A DNA stretch of 64,000 nt. It comes from Lepus europaeus. Taxonomy: Eukaryota; Chordata; Mammalia; Lagomorpha; Leporidae. The stretch lies in NCBI RefSeq assembly GCF_033115175.1, contig NC_084839.1, forward strand, positions 42,765,501 through 42,829,500. The letters are read 5' to 3'. Shown one piece after another: positions 11,533-24,175 of the stretch. The notes under the pieces are model-generated. The model had not been told where the DNA came from. It ran no database searches and worked only from the letters and a program-made list of their open reading frames with translations. Within the stretch, counting starts at the first letter, position 1; every line of letters starts with the position of its first letter. The position numbers were made by a program, and so were the translations under genes.

Positions 11533-11938
11533 GTGCCTTTGTTCTCTCTACCCCTGGGAGCTCCCATGCCGGTGCTATTGGGGTACAATGCAAGCTGGCC
11601 CCAGGGCTCCCGGTTCCGGCACACAGTACCCCCCTTCCATCAGGGCCTGTTCTTAGGGGAGGCTCTGGTGCCAGCCGCTGACACCCAGGAAGGAGGGAAC
11701 ACACTCGGGCCCTCGTAGGGAACCGTGGCCTCCCCGTGCACCACCATGCTGTACCCCAGAGATTTCAGCAGGTGGCCGGAGAGGGAGGCATCCATGGAGA
11801 GGAGGGGTTGAGAAGGGTCGAGAAAGCCTTACCAGGCTCAGAGTCCTCCACCACGCATGCTCACATTCACATAGGCCATTTCTGGGGTGTGGGCAGACTG
11901 GGAGACTTGGGGAATAGACTCCAACCCCACTCCTACAG

Positions 11939-12170
11939 GAGGTCCCTGTCCTAGTCCCCAGTGTCGGGAACATGCGTATGTGACCTCCCTGGCAAGAGAG
12001 ACCGAGTTCCTCCAGTGGAGGCCCCGAGTCCTGCACCATCCAGGTGGGCCCACTCTCATCACCAAGGCCCTCATAAGGAGAGGACAGGGTGGGGTGAGGA
12101 AGAGCAGGGGAAACCACGGCAGCAGGGCCACGAGGAGCGTGGGCAGCATCTAGCTGCCGGACAAGGCCAG
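11939..12170 (+). mobile_element. possible ancient LTR fragment
   Basis: TCCTAGTCCCCAGTGTCGGG, TATGTGACCTCCCTGGCAA, CATCCAGGTGGGCCCACTCT and GGCCCTCATAAGGAGAGGA appear in the order expected of a common ancient LTR pattern. The family name is uncertain. It overlaps the candidate TMEM247 last exon at 11939-11983. Confidence 0.45.
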
Positions 12171-15100
12171 GTACGCGATCTCTGAGAGCGTCCAGAAGGG
12201 GCCCAGCGCTGCCACCATCTCAGCCCTCCAAGCTGTACGGCTGGGAGAGTAAATCTGAGCTGTTGCAAGTCGTCAGCGGGTGGCAATCTGGTACAGGGGA
12301 CACGGGAAGCCAACACAGGCTCCACAAGTCCCCAGCTCTTGCCAATCTGTCAGGATAGCATCACCAGCCACTGATGAGGTTTCGTTTAGCACTGGGCCCA
12401 AGCAGAACCGCACACAGCAGCCATGCTGGCTTGGGAACTGCTTCCGGACCCCACCTGGTCCACAGGAAAGATGCTGGTGCCCCAGGGAGCCTGGGACAGG
12501 CCTCTCGGGACCTGCCAGGAGGGGATTTCCTCTCGCTACGCCCTAGGACATCCTGTGGGGAGGCAGGCAGCAGAAGAGGGAATAGGAAAAGGGGAATTAA
12601 ATGTCCTATTTGGCTCAAAGACATTGTCAAGGCTACTTTACTGGAAAAGTGGAAGAAAAACAGGCAGGTACAACCCACCCCTCAAACCCACACACACCTC
12701 CGTACCTACCATCCACCAGCCTGAGCACACGGACTCACAGAAACACAGGAAAGCTGGCCCAGAAACACACATGCCCACTCCAGAGATACAAAGCAAATGC
12801 AGTTACCCACAACCTCCCCAATACACACCCAGCAACAACCACAAGGAACGCTAGAGGGCTCATCAAGGGGAATAAGATAAAGCCAAGCAGCTGGCAGGTG
12901 ACACAGGGAAGGAGTCCGACGCCCGCAGTCGCCAGCTCACGGGCGCCCTTCCCAACACACGTCGTCAGCTGTCCTCACCCACCAGCCAAGCATTGATGGC
13001 TAGCCATGCACAGGAGACTGGACTCAAGCAACCGCGGGGCAAACCCAATGAAGCTTGGCACAGCTGTGCAATCAATCAAAGCCGTCTTGAACCGTCCTCG
13101 TCCCTGGCTAGGGCTCTCCCCTAAGAGCAAGAGGGCGTGTCCGTCTCATTAGGCTCTCTGATGCTCGAGCAAAAAGCTGCCTCGGGACTGCCGTGTCAGA
13201 GCACATTATCCTGCCCGTTAGTCCAGGAGCCTTCTCATTTTCCAACCAATTCAATGCACCCACCCCCACGCATGTAACTTGGAAGTAATGAAGCTGTCTT
13301 TTCTCATTAAACGTTCAATGAAGGAATTTTTTGTTTGTTCTTGGTGACTTCTATCATCTTATTCGATCTGAGTTTCTTGCATGTGCTGGAGGTGAGAGAG
13401 GAGGACATGGGATGGCAGACAGCTCGAGACTCACCTGCTTATGTTGTTACAGCAAATAGAATTGAGAGTTCATAAAACATCCCAAGTGCTGTAAGGTCGT
13501 TCAGCCCATGCCCCTGTTGCCAGGTAAAACTGGTTCATTTTCCTTCCCAATCCTCATAGAAAGACCCTGTTAACTCCCTTGAGCGGTTAAGTCAGCGCCT
13601 CCTCTCACACAGTTAACCCTGGCCATGAAATCTCCCTCCACCCTCCTAGAAAACAAGTCATAGCCACGCCCCAAATTTAGTGCAGGTGTGTCGGTTCAAA
13701 TGCAAAGCAAAAACACACAGAGGAGGGCAGAAGATGCGAAGGAGAGGAAAAAGCTGTGGACACCAAGCAGGTGACGAGCCAGCCTACAGGTGCCTCCTGG
13801 GCACCCCACTAAATGCTTACAGCGGCTTTGTCCACTAAACCCTGGGAGGTACACGTGGGTGTCCCCCTCATCTCATGGATGACACTGAGGTGCCGGGGGT
13901 TATGCCACGGACCCCAGGCCGCTGCGGACCTCAGGGCCGACCCCAAAGCACAAGCTCTTGCCATGCGCTGGAGACTCACCACTTACTGGGAAGTGAAGCG
14001 GAACGCACGTGAGAGCGCCAAGAAGCTGTAGGCCAATCAAGGCCTCGTAATGAAGGAGAACGGAGAAGCAGAGCTCCCTGGAGCCCAGGGAGCCAGGGGA
14101 AGCCTTCGGGGCCTCCTCCTCCCTCTCACTTCTGGGGCTCCCTTCCCACCTGCACCTTCCCTCCTGTTGGCTGGCACAGAGATGTTCTTTCCGAGGGCCT
14201 GGGTTTGAGGGTTGCTTTCCGTTGTAAAGGAAACCAGCCACGGTGAGTTACCCAGACAAAGACAGAGGTTTCTCACCTACCAAGTGGTTTGTGAAGTCCC
14301 GCAGGGCCTGGGCAGCTCCTTGTCCCCACCATTCTCGGCTGCCCTGTGTCAACACAGCTGCCATAGCTCCAGAGATCAAGGCCACAACTCCAGGCCTGAT
14401 CAGCTGCCTTTTACAAGCCATCCAAGAAGCTCCACCCAGAGATCTCTGCTTCCATCGCATTGGTCAGACAAGGTCAAGTGACTACTCACAGCTGCAGGGC
14501 CTCTGAGGTGTTAAGTTTTTGCCCGGGAACACTACAGTGGCCTTGAACAAGATCAAAATTCTGCTGGTCGGCGGGGGAAGGAAGGGGGTGAACGAGCAAA
14601 TAAGTGTGTTCACTGCCCCAGCTAAGGCCCAGCGCCCGCCCCTTTCCCGAGCTGCAGGCCTGAGTCCTGATGGGGTTGGAACAATCGGCTGGAACAGAAC
14701 TGCAGTCATTTTGGGCCGGGCCCAGCAGTGCACTCTGCCTTAAGGAAGAGCCCCACACACCACATACCACAGCAGGAAGGTCATGGTTTTCCCTGGACAC
14801 GCGCCTGCAGCCGCTCTGCCTTCGTCTTCCCGACTTCTGCCTGAGGCTCCGTGACCTTCCACCGCCAGGGCAGCAGGAGACAGGCCTGTCTGTGCTGTCA
14901 GCAAAGCCGCAGCCCTCCCTGACCCAAGACACCCCCAGCAGAGCCCAGGGGCAGCCACGGAGTGGGGAGGGGAGGGACCTGCGCGCTGCACCGGCTCCAC
15001 GCTGCTTGCATGCTTGTAGGAGATGGAGGTGCACTTGGCTTTAGCCCGAATGATGAAGCACCAGTGGTGGAGTTCCAGGCTTCAGGGGAGAAAGATGGGA

Positions 15101-16300
15101 GGGGCCTTCCTGCTCCCCAGGTGGGGCAGGTTCTAACCCTGAGCCCGGGTCCGGATTGCGTCTTGGGGAGGCTGCCGACACCTGCAGGAGGGCAGTGGCA
15201 GCAGGCTTGGCTCCAGGGCCGCCACCCTGCCATGGCTGTTTTCTAACCCCACTGTAGCACGCGGCTGCCAGCAAGGCGGTTACGCTGTCCTGGCCCCACT
15301 GGGGTGACGGATGGATCCTCTAACTCTGCAGAAACAAAGGACCACAGCCTAGGGTGAGCTTTCATTGACCAAGATGGTATCCAGGGGTGACTTAATCATC
15401 TTCAAAGTGCTCCAGCTCATCCTAACAGGCAGCTGGGCTTGGAAAATGGAAATCCCTGCTCCCCGGCAGCAGGCCTGGGCGCCAGCAGCAACAGCATCAC
15501 CTAAGAAGCCTCTTTGAAGCGCAGCATCCCAGCCCCTCCGCCCCCCGCCCCAGCCCTGGGTCAGGTGCTTTCAGACAGCATCGGGTGACTCAGCTGCACA
15601 CGGGAGCCTGCTCCCGTGTCAGACTCACATCAGCCTAGCCTTTGGTGTAAAGATGCCACTGTTGACCTGGAGTGTGTTGGGGTAGGGGGAGCCATATAGA
15701 AACGGAGGGGGGAGGACAAAGAGTATCAAAGTGTGTTACCCTGGAGGGGCCGGGGGAGCCCCGACCAGCCTCTGGCTCAGGCTGGGGGAGGCAGGAGCTT
15801 GCTGAGCAATGCCAGGAAGTGAGGCTGGGGCTGCCCAGCTGCTGCTCCACCCCTGTGCCCTTTCACCAGGCTTTGCTCCGAGCTGCTGAGGAACCAAATG
15901 GTTGCACCCAGCACCCCGGGGATCCCCAGAAAGATCTGGACTCCCCCAGGCCGGTGTCAGCCTCTGTCTCTTTTTTTTGATCTGGCTCCTGCGTGTGGCT
16001 TTGGGCAACTCTTGCTAATATTCGTTCATTCATTATTTAAAGGGTGCCATTATTCCTTCCGGAAGGTTAAACATGATGAAAAGATGGGATTTTTCCAGAG
16101 GACATGGCAGAAAAGCAGAGGTGCCCCCATTTTAAGCCGTTTGGGCCAGGGCTTGCTGCATAATTTAGAGTCTGGCTTGTTTAGACTTAATTAGCCAGAA
16201 GAGCAGCAGGTGCAGGGCTGGTAGTCAGCACTTCTAAGCACTCTCCAGGGGCTGGTGGGCCTTTAAGAGCGCAGTTAGGACTTTAGGTTGGCAGACTTCT
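12171..16300. other. intergenic DNA, no gene recognised
   Basis: It contains a CA-rich low-complexity stretch at 12660-12850, AT-rich unique sequence at 13020-13360, a possible old MIR/L2 piece near 13800-13900, and GC-rich unique DNA from 14000 to 15900. None of the open frames (longest 182 codons, minus strand near 14486-15034) looks like a known protein. Confidence 0.5.
12596..12601 (+). terminator. possible TMEM247 poly(A) signal (ATTAAA)
   Basis: This ATTAAA hexamer is the first canonical or near-canonical poly(A) signal I noticed downstream of the TMEM247 stop candidates. The distance (about 0.6-0.9 kb) is reasonable for a 3' UTR. There is no transcript evidence, and such hexamers are common by chance. 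Confidence 0.2.
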
Positions 16301-16621
16301 CTTTTAATATTTATTTATTTATTTATTTGAAAGAGGTACAGAGAGACAGAGACAGAGATCATCCACCTGCTGGTTCACTCCCCACATGGCCGCAATAGCC
16401 ACTGCTGGACCAAGCCAAAGCCAGGAGCCAGGAGCTTTATCCAGGTCTCGCCCATGGGTGGCAGGAGCTCAGACACTTGCGCTGTGTCCTGCAGCTTTTC
16501 CCAGGCGCATTAGCAGGGAGCTGGATAGGGAAGAGGGGCAGCTGGGATGTGAACCAGCAACCATATGGGATGCTGGCACTACAGGCAGCAGCTTTACCCA
16601 CTGCACCACAGCGCCAGCCCC
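16301..16621 (-). mobile_element. C-SINE, full length
   Basis: It starts TTTTAATATTTATTTATTTA and ends CTGCACCACAGCGCCAGCCCC. Flanks TTGGCAGACTTCT and CTTGCAGATTTCT look like an aged target duplication. Confidence 0.92.
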
Positions 16622-19075
16622 CAACTTGCAGATTTCTTACACTTTAGCAGGAGGGAAGTGCAGATAGTGTCAGGAAGTAGGCGTTTTTGTTCCTCAAAAA
16701 GAGCAATCGGGTGGCATCAGAAGGCCTGGGTTCTAGGGCAGATCTCTGCAAACCGCCACGAGTTGGGACGTCAGCTCCTCGCGGAGTTGTGTGACGGTGC
16801 AATCGGGGTGCAAGCGCATGGAACGGGTGGAGCGACACAGAACCCAGGGGCATTAGCAAGAGATGAGCAGAGAGCTGAAGGGATTGCTGGCCTGAATTTC
16901 AAGACCCAGGAGAGATAGGGAGGGCTGGTTCCAGAATGTGTGAGGCCTGATGCAAAAGGGCCATGGGTGTGGGGCGGGGTGGGGTGCCTCATTTTCAGCG
17001 TATTAAGAATTCCAAGGTGGTGGTGGCAGCGGAGCAGTGAACCAGGGCCCAGTGCCATTGCTCTTGGAGCCAGCCCTGGCGGTGGGTCCAAGGTCTGCTG
17101 CCATCCTTCTTAAATCCCACCCGGAAAGAGACTGTCGTTGGTCCCCGCTCCTGCAGGAGGGAGGCGCAGGTCCTTTGCGTATTGAGGGGTTTGGGGTGAT
17201 GGGCAAGGAGTCCCTCACCTGCCCCCAGCTCTGGAAGCAGAGTCTGGCTGCGCAGGAGGCCGCTTTCAGCATGCAGGTCACGCTCTGGGCCGCCAGCTGC
17301 TAATCACGAAGCTGACAGAAGCCCAGGTCTCCAAGTTGGTGGCATTTCCTCTCCCTCCTGGCTTCCGCCCCAGCCCCATTCAGCTGACCGTTTTCCTCTG
17401 GACTAGAAAACCCAAAAATAGGAGAAGAAAGCCGTGCTTTAACCCCCCTGAGCCTCTTGTATCAAATGACACAGCCACTTTGCCTGTGACTTGTCATCAA
17501 AGGAGCCTTTGTGAGGTCCTGGGCCAGAAAGCCGGCCTTGGAAGACAGCCACCGGGAAGCCGTGCGGCGTGATCTGAGCAAGGGGACCCTCGGTGGAGGA
17601 GGGCGCGGGGCCGGTTTCAGGAGCTTCCCTCCACCCCAGCGCCTCATGCTTGCTCCCAGGACTGCTGTCTCCCAGTACCCAGCTCTGAAGAAGGCCAGAG
17701 CCGCTAACAGAGCTGCTCTGTGGGCCACCCCATTGCTGGGCAATGACAGGGAGTCCCATGGGTGCTTAGGGAAGAATGAAGAAGCATCGACTAGAACCAC
17801 ACAGTGGGCAGCCCGCGAAAGGCATCTATGGAGGCTTCTGGAAAGGAGGGAACACTGGGGTGGGGCGTGGCGCCCTGCCCATGCCCCTGTGTCACGGCCA
17901 CACTAGGTAGGGGCACCGTCCCCAGCCCTACTTCTTAATCCACTGGGGCCACACTAATGAAATGCACAGCTTGGGGTCCTGAGACAACCGGCACTTGCTC
18001 TATCACAGTGTTGCAGCAGACAATCCAAGGTCAAGGTGTCAGTGGGTGGTTGGCTTTCTTGTGAGGCCCCTTCTCCCCATGTTCTTCTGGATGGAGGCTT
18101 CCTTTCTCATCATGTCCTTAAAGGCCCTGTCTCCGAGGGCCCGCGTGCTAGGACCTCAGCCTGTGGGTGGGGAGGGGAGATGCACTTTGGCGTGCCATCC
18201 CCACCTTGCAGGGGCGAGCACAGCTTCAGAGCGTCAGGATTCGCCTGAGTGCACACAGCCGGACGGTGGCAGAGACGGAGCACGGCCAGGGGCTGAGAGC
18301 TGATGCCGAGGAAACAAAGACACCTGCTCCGCCTTTGCTGGCTGGGCTGTAGGTGAAGTTGCAGCCCTGCCCCGGCCACAGACATGGAGCGAAGCATCCA
18401 TGTCGTTCACTGGGCCCAGCACACGTCTCTCCACCTGCACGGCTTCAGTGTTTTCTGCTTCTAATCCTACCCTTTTCTTCTAGACAGTCTCTCACTTTCC
18501 CCACCAAAGGCTGAGGATGACAACGTCCTTGAGAAGGGACAGGAGGTGTGAGTCCTCACCCACTGCTCACCTGTTCCACACACCTGTCGCCACTTTGAGT
18601 GGCAGGAGAGCCATGCTCCAGGGCCCGGAGAGTTTCCTCTGGCCCCCACCCCCCTCCTCTATGAAGTGCCCACAACACAGGTGAGTGAGCGTAACTCACC
18701 TAGGGGATCTCCCTCCTAAATCAGCTGTGCCCGATGCCTTTTCGGGAGACCAGCAGGCCAGGGCTCGTCCTGAGACAGGAGCAGGTGCATGAAAGAAGGG
18801 CAAGATGATCAGACGAGAAGAACGATCTCAGTCCATTCTTACTGGCTTTCACTTCTGGGAAATGTCTATATCCCCCATCCACAAAGCCCCTGGGAACCCA
18901 GCAGGCCAGAGTGAGTGCCTAAAAACTGATGAGATTTGATTGGAAGACTCTGGAAGCACAGAGTGTAAAAAGCTCACCTGCTCTCAACTGTCAGGTTAAC
19001 TTCAAAGGAATTCCAGGTGACTGCCCTAAACTCGCCACACACATTGTAGGATAACCCTGATTTGCAAAACAAATT
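16622..19075. other. intergenic DNA, mostly unique
   Basis: There is no recognisable gene. A minus-strand LTR-like fragment is placed at 17950-18160. The rest is GC-rich, with chance open frames up to about 130 codons. Confidence 0.5.
17950..18160 (-). mobile_element. possible LTR fragment, reversed
   Basis: GTGTTGCAGCAGACAATCCA, TTCTTGTGAGGCCCCTTCTC, CTTTCTCATCATGTCCTTAA and AGGCCCTGTCTCCGAGGGC resemble the reverse of a common LTR pattern. The call is tentative. Confidence 0.35.
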
Positions 19076-19450
19076 AGGGGCCTGTGCTATGGCATAGTGG
19101 GTTAAAGCCAGCACCTGTGATGCCAGCACCCCATATGGACGTCGCTTTGAGTCCCGGCTGCCCCACTTCCAGCTAATGTGCCTGGGAAAGCAGCAGAGCA
19201 TAGCCCAAGTGTCTGGGCCCCTGCCACCCACGGAGGGCACCTGGATGACGCTCTGGGCTCATGATTTTGGTCTGGTCCAGCCCTGGCAGTTGCAGCCATT
19301 TGGGGAGTGAACAAGCAGATGGAGGATCTCTCCCTCTCTCTCTCCCTCTCCTCTCTCTCTCCCTCTCCTCTCTCTCTCTGTGTGTGTGTGTGTGTGTGTC
19401 TCTCTCTCTGTCTTTCAAGTAAATAAAATAAATCTTTTCAAAAGAAAAAA
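19076..19450 (+). mobile_element. C-SINE with CT/GT microsatellite
   Basis: It starts AGGGGCCTGTGCTATGGCAT and ends AAATAAAATAAATCTTTTC. Between the body and tail, 19326-19412 is an expanded (CT)n and (TG)n stretch, longer than in most neighbouring copies. Confidence 0.92.
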
Positions 19451-19521
19451 AGCAAATCAGTTGAGGTGGGGGTTAGAAGCTTGAGTAGCAGGAGAGCTCA
19501 GGCAGATGGCTCACCAGGGGG

Positions 19522-19830
19522 AGGGGGCCAGCATTGCGATGCCGCTGGTTAAGCCAACACCTGAGATGCTGGCGTCCCTATCACAGCACTGTTCTGAGGC
19601 CCAGCTGCTCCATCCCCAGTGATGCACCTGGGAAAGCAATGGAAGACGGCTTATATGCCTGGGCCCCTGCATCCATGTGGGAGACCCAGATGCATTTCCT
19701 GATTTTTGCTCGGCCCTGGCCCTGCCCCAGCTGTTGTGGCCATTTAGGGAGTGAATCAGCAGATGGAAAATCTTTTTGTCCTCTCTCTGTCATTCTGCCT
19801 TTCAAAAAATAAAATCTTGGGGAAAAAAGG
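19522..19830 (+). mobile_element. C-SINE, diverged
   Basis: GGGCCAGCATTGCGATGCCG head, GGTTAAGCCAACACCTGAGA, then CTCCTTGGC-less body and AAAAAATAAAATCTTGGGG tail. It lies about 70 bases after the previous copy in the same orientation. Confidence 0.85.
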
Positions 19831-21944
19831 GGAGGAGGGGATGCCGGCCAGATACAGCTACAGGAGAGGAGGAGCCAGTGAGGCAGGCAGCCTCTGCTCA
19901 CCTCCCACCCACCCGCCTTCACGGTGGGAGATGCAAGGGCCAGGTCCCGTTCAAGGGCATCCCGCATGCAGCGTCCTGTGTGATACCTGCCGGGGTTTAA
20001 ATGTTGGCTTGATTTTCTTGACTCGCTCTATGAACCCAACAAGTCTGCAGGCCTCTAGCTCACAATTCCTGAACTTGAGGTGTTATTTCCTCCATGGGAG
20101 GGTCTCCGTTTCACTCAGAGACCCACGAGGGGCAGAGGTTCCTTCAACAGGAGACACTCGGGTGCACAAATAGCAGGTGGCTCACCCCCAGCACCGTCCG
20201 AGCAGAAGCTTCTTCCCTTCGGAAACTGCCTCACCTTGAGGTGTTTCAAGAGACGGATTTCTAAATGCATTTCCAATCGGGTTAGAGTGGCAGAAATCTA
20301 ATTTTCATACAACTTCTTAAAGGAAAATGGGAATTTAGTAAAGCCTGCATCAAGATTAAGGAAAGTGCATGGCCTAGGGGCAGGAAAACGAGGTGGGAGG
20401 GAGGTGGAGCTGGATGCCCAGGCTGAGTGAGGTGGGGAGCCAGACAAGACAGGAGGGGCCTAGGGCCCCTGAGGAGCTGTGGAGGGAAGAGGAGGAGGGA
20501 GCATCATTAGTTGCCATGGTGATAGAAGAACAAGGAAAGGGGGAGAAAGCGTGAGGACCTCAGGGAAGAGCTACGTTGTTTTGCTGCCTACAGCAAACTC
20601 TCTCTTCTCTGTCTGGGCCCCTGGTCTGTAGCTCCTTGGTCTTGATTCTGACTCTGTACAGCCCAGCCGTAAATAAATGACTATGAAATTAAGTCAAGGA
20701 TACTTGGACCCTAAGCACAGGGTTGCTGAATGAGCACCTGCTTAGGGAGACTCTGGATTTCCAAAAGCCCTCTTGGATTCAAAATATTTTCTCCACCGCC
20801 CTGCCATTAAGTCTGCAATTCCTATTAAGGCAGCATTTCTTGGACCAAGGCTTTATTCATTTCCGTTATAAATCTCCATTAGGAGGAACAATAGCTCGGC
20901 TATCAGTTTCTAGAACCTCGGGAGGAGGTAATTTATCACACGCAGCTGAGATCTCCGCTTCAGCCCGGGCAGGTCCACGCCCAGGGCCCCGGCACAACTG
21001 GGTCTGTGCGATAAATAAGCAGGGGTGTGGGGAAAAGCAGACCCCAGAAGGGGGAGTTCCCAGGACAGTTCCAGTGACCTCTGCCGTAAGTGTCCAGCAG
21101 GTAGCTCCCCCGATTTTCTTCTGGGGAGCTCTTTCTTCCAGGTAAGTTGACTTACACTAAAGGGTGGGCCCAGGACAAAGCCCTCGCCCACCAAGAATTC
21201 CATCTTGTGGCCAAGACAGTTGGTTCCTTGGTGAATGTCTGACCAATGAATCCGAAACCTGGGACTTTTGCTGGGGAAAGAGAACCTTGCTTTCCCCTGG
21301 GGACTATGGTAGTGGAATCCATGTCCAGAGTCCCTGTGGTCATTCTGTTCCACTTGGGAAGAGCAAGCCTGAAAATAAAGCCGATCCTGACAAAAACAGA
21401 GCCAGGAGAGAAGAAGACACAGACCCAAGGGCTGGGGGATGGGGGGGGGTGTGAGCTCCTGATGGAATGATCTGAGCCCCTGGATCCCGAAATAAGAGGC
21501 ATCCCTAAGCTCCATGGCTTCTGCTCTTCCCGTTAGTGTTGTTTTAAATTGGGTTGCTGTCAATGGGACCAGAGATCGGAATCAGGCGAGGGCTTTCCCA
21601 GTATACGTACTGGCACTTGGGCTCATGACAGCTGATAGAAGACATATCATGGCGTCAGTTCTCAGCCCATTCATTGGAGAAAGATATGGAAATTAACCTA
21701 GACGGGGGAATTTGGGAGCCACTGAGATGAAGCAGAGTTCGTAGGGAAGGGAGCCATTTCCCTAGTTCTTGGGAGAGCACAGCCGTGTTCCAGAACCACA
21801 AGGGCATGGGGCATGGATGGAAGTGCCAAGGGAGTGGTGGCAGGAGCTGAGGGGGACACCAAGTGGGAAGTCCACAAACAGCAGTATGCAGGGCACTGCC
21901 AGCTCGCAGAGCCCTGTGCCCTTAGGAGAATCCAGGGATCCAGG
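19831..21944. other. intergenic DNA, no gene recognised
   Basis: It is a mix of GC-rich and AT-rich unique DNA. The stretch 20740-20960 (ending TCTCCATTAGGAGGAACAAT) is repeat-free and AT-rich. Minus-strand open frame 20910-21563 (217 codons) does not resemble a known protein. Confidence 0.5.
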
Positions 21945-22490
21945 GAGTGTCTACGAGCAACCCAGATGTCCATCAGCTGATGGGTGGATGAGTGAAGTGT
22001 GGTGAAACATTACCCAGCGACAGAGAGGAGTGAGGTGCTGATTACTACCACAGCATGGGTGAGCACAGGAAACGCTATGCCAGCGAAAGAAGCCCTTCAC
22101 AAAAGCCCGCAGGGTGTGTGGCTCCATTTACACGCACATCGAGAGACAGAGCAGTGATTGACTAGGCCTGGGGGAGCAGGACTTTGGGGTGTCAGTTAAG
22201 GCACACAGGATCTCTTTGGGGTTGCTGAAGTCTAAACTCGTGCGCTGTGGCATAGTGAGTTAAAGGTCTAGCCTGCAGCTTTGTCATCTCATATGGGTGC
22301 TAATTCGAGTCCCAGCTGCTCCACTTCCGATCCAGCTCTCTGCTATGGCCTAGGAAAGCAGTAGAAAGTGGCCCAAGTGCTTGGGCCCCTGCATCACGTG
22401 GGAGACCTGGAAGAAGCTCCTGGCTCCTGGCTTCAGATCAGCCCAGATCTGGCTGTTGCAGCCATCTGGGGAGTGAACCAGCAGATGGAA

Positions 22491-22525
<35 letters not shown>

Positions 22526-22680
22526 TCTCTGTCTCTACCTCTCTGTAACTCTCTCTTTCAAATAAATAAATCTTTAAAAAAATAGTCTAAACTTGATTGT
22601 GGTGGTGATTGTACAACTTTATACTAAAATCCATGCAACTATACCCTTCAAATAGGTGGATCGTATCTCAATAAAGCTGT
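21945..22680 (+). mobile_element. old L1 3' end, split by a C-SINE
   Basis: CCCAGATGTCCATCAGCTGA, AGAAGCCCTTCACAAAAGCC and, after the SINE, TTGTACAACTTTATACTAAA with CTCAATAAAGCTGT match the 3' end of ancient L1M-type elements. The two halves (21945-22238 and 22594-22680) join when the SINE and one duplication copy are ignored. Confidence 0.65.
22239..22583 (+). mobile_element. C-SINE inserted in L1
   Basis: Full-length copy with a CT tract at 22494-22520 and the tail AAATAAATAAATCTTTAAAA. A 10-base target duplication AGTCTAAACT is at 22229-22238 and 22584-22593, within the L1 3' end, so the SINE is younger than the L1. Confidence 0.93.
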
Positions 22681-22683
22681 AAC

Positions 22684-23629
22684 AACAACAAAAAGGCTCC
22701 TGGGGTTCCTGCCCAGGCTGTGTGTGGTGGGGCGAGGGCAGGGGCCCTGTAGCAGCTGCCGCTCTGGAAAGCAGAGCTGTCCTCAGAATGGGGCAAGAGG
22801 TGATGGGGGAGGGGGCAGAGTTAGATAGGGGTGGATGAGCTGGAATTCCTGCCAGCCCTGCATTGTAACTCCGCCCTCTTATCTGTCCATCTACTATGCC
22901 CACCTTCCCATGATGCACCTGTCTCATCCAGGACCAGGAAGGAGGAGACACCATGATGGCCACATGGAAGTTAAACGCCCCACGGAGGGACCATGAACAT
23001 CTCAAAAGGGTTTATGCGCCCTGAACTCTACCCACTTCGTATATTTAATTACGGTGCCACCCCCTGCCTCGTAAGAGAAGGGTCTTCCTGCTCTGGCCTC
23101 ATCTCCCTCTTCCTCAGAGGTGACTCTGGTCTGCTCATGAAGAGCATCTCCCCGTGGGGCTGCCCACACTCATGTGTGTGTGTGCGTGTGTGTGTGTGTC
23201 CTCTCTCTCTTTCAAATAACTCCTGCTCTCACTTGTGCGCTGTATTGTGCCTCTGCTTTGAAACCTTATCTTGGTGGGGGTGAGAACCTGGAATAAAGGT
23301 TAAGACACGCAGGCCCATAACAGAGGGACCTTGCTCTGGGCTGGTGTTTCCTGTGGCCTCATCCTTCCCCACGGGACAAGGAGTCTGCAGGAGCCTGTGG
23401 ACCTGTTGACATCCACCCATGCTCACCCGTCCTCCTAGGCCACCGGCTGGCTGTAAGGGACACCGAGGTCCCCCACCCCAGAGTTTCTTCCCCAAGTCCA
23501 TGCTCCCTATAGCAGAGTGGCTGGTGAGCAGCTAAGAGGTGAGGCAGGAACATGGCTATGCAGGCTGGAACACCCGTGTCGGGCCCCGCAAAGATAGAGG
23601 GAGAGCCGGGGGTGAGAGGACAGGTGTCT
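22684..23629. other. intergenic DNA, no gene recognised
   Basis: It contains a (TG)n and (CT)n microsatellite at 23173-23212. The rest is unique-looking and has no exon signals. Confidence 0.5.
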
Positions 23630-24119
23630 CAGTCTGATCTCTGTTGCAGTGACTGAAAACCCGAGACTGGGAAATTGGTCCAGAATGGAACTTTCTTTGG
23701 TTCATGGTTCTGGACGCTGGGAAGTCCAAAAGCCTGCTGTCCACTCTGCCCAGCACCTGGCTAGGGCCTTCAGGCTGCACGCTAACATGGCAGAAGGCAT
23801 CGCACGGTGGGACAGAGCAAGCTGCTGGCTTGGGTCTCTCCATCATCTTACAAAGCAATCAAGGCCAGGGCCAGTGCTGTGGCGTAGTAGGTTAAAGCCC
23901 CAGCCTGCAGTGCTGGCATCCCATATAGGTGCCAGTTTGTGTCTTGGCTGCTCTTCTTCTGATCCAGCTCTCTGCTATGGCCTGAGAAAGCAGTGGAAAA
24001 TGGCCCAAGTGTTTGGGCCCCTGCACCTGTGTGGGAGACCTGGAAAAGCTCCTGGCTCCTGGTTTTGGATCAGCCCAATCTGGCCATTGTGGCCATTTGG
24101 GGAGTGAACCAGAGGATGG

Positions 24120-24175
<56 letters not shown>

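Larger units (their letters stand above)
7267..11718 (+). other. TMEM247: TMEM247 gene, coding span
   Basis: Three coding exons (7267-7383, 7876-8178, 11344 onward) join in phase 0 at every junction and encode a transmembrane protein 247 orthologue. The joined product has an acidic, polar N-terminal half, a charged coiled coil and two hydrophobic helices at the C-terminal end. Family identification rests on my recognition of the conserved N-terminus, the coiled coil and the region around the two helices. TMEM247 has no established biochemical function that I know of; a membrane location is inferred from the helices. Position and strand fit the human order EPAS1-TMEM247-ATP6V1E2-RHOQ. The 3' end is uncertain: reading through exon 3 gives 264 residues with a stop at 11718, whereas splicing at 11532 to a small exon at 11939 would give 217, closer to the human length of about 219. 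Confidence 0.88.

Noticed and set aside
16301-16621. tRNA gene signals in C-SINE heads
   Set aside because: The heads are tRNA-derived promoter sequences of SINEs and lack an intact cloverleaf.
20910-21563. 217-codon minus-strand open frame
   Set aside because: Low-complexity, no domain, no splice signals; considered chance.
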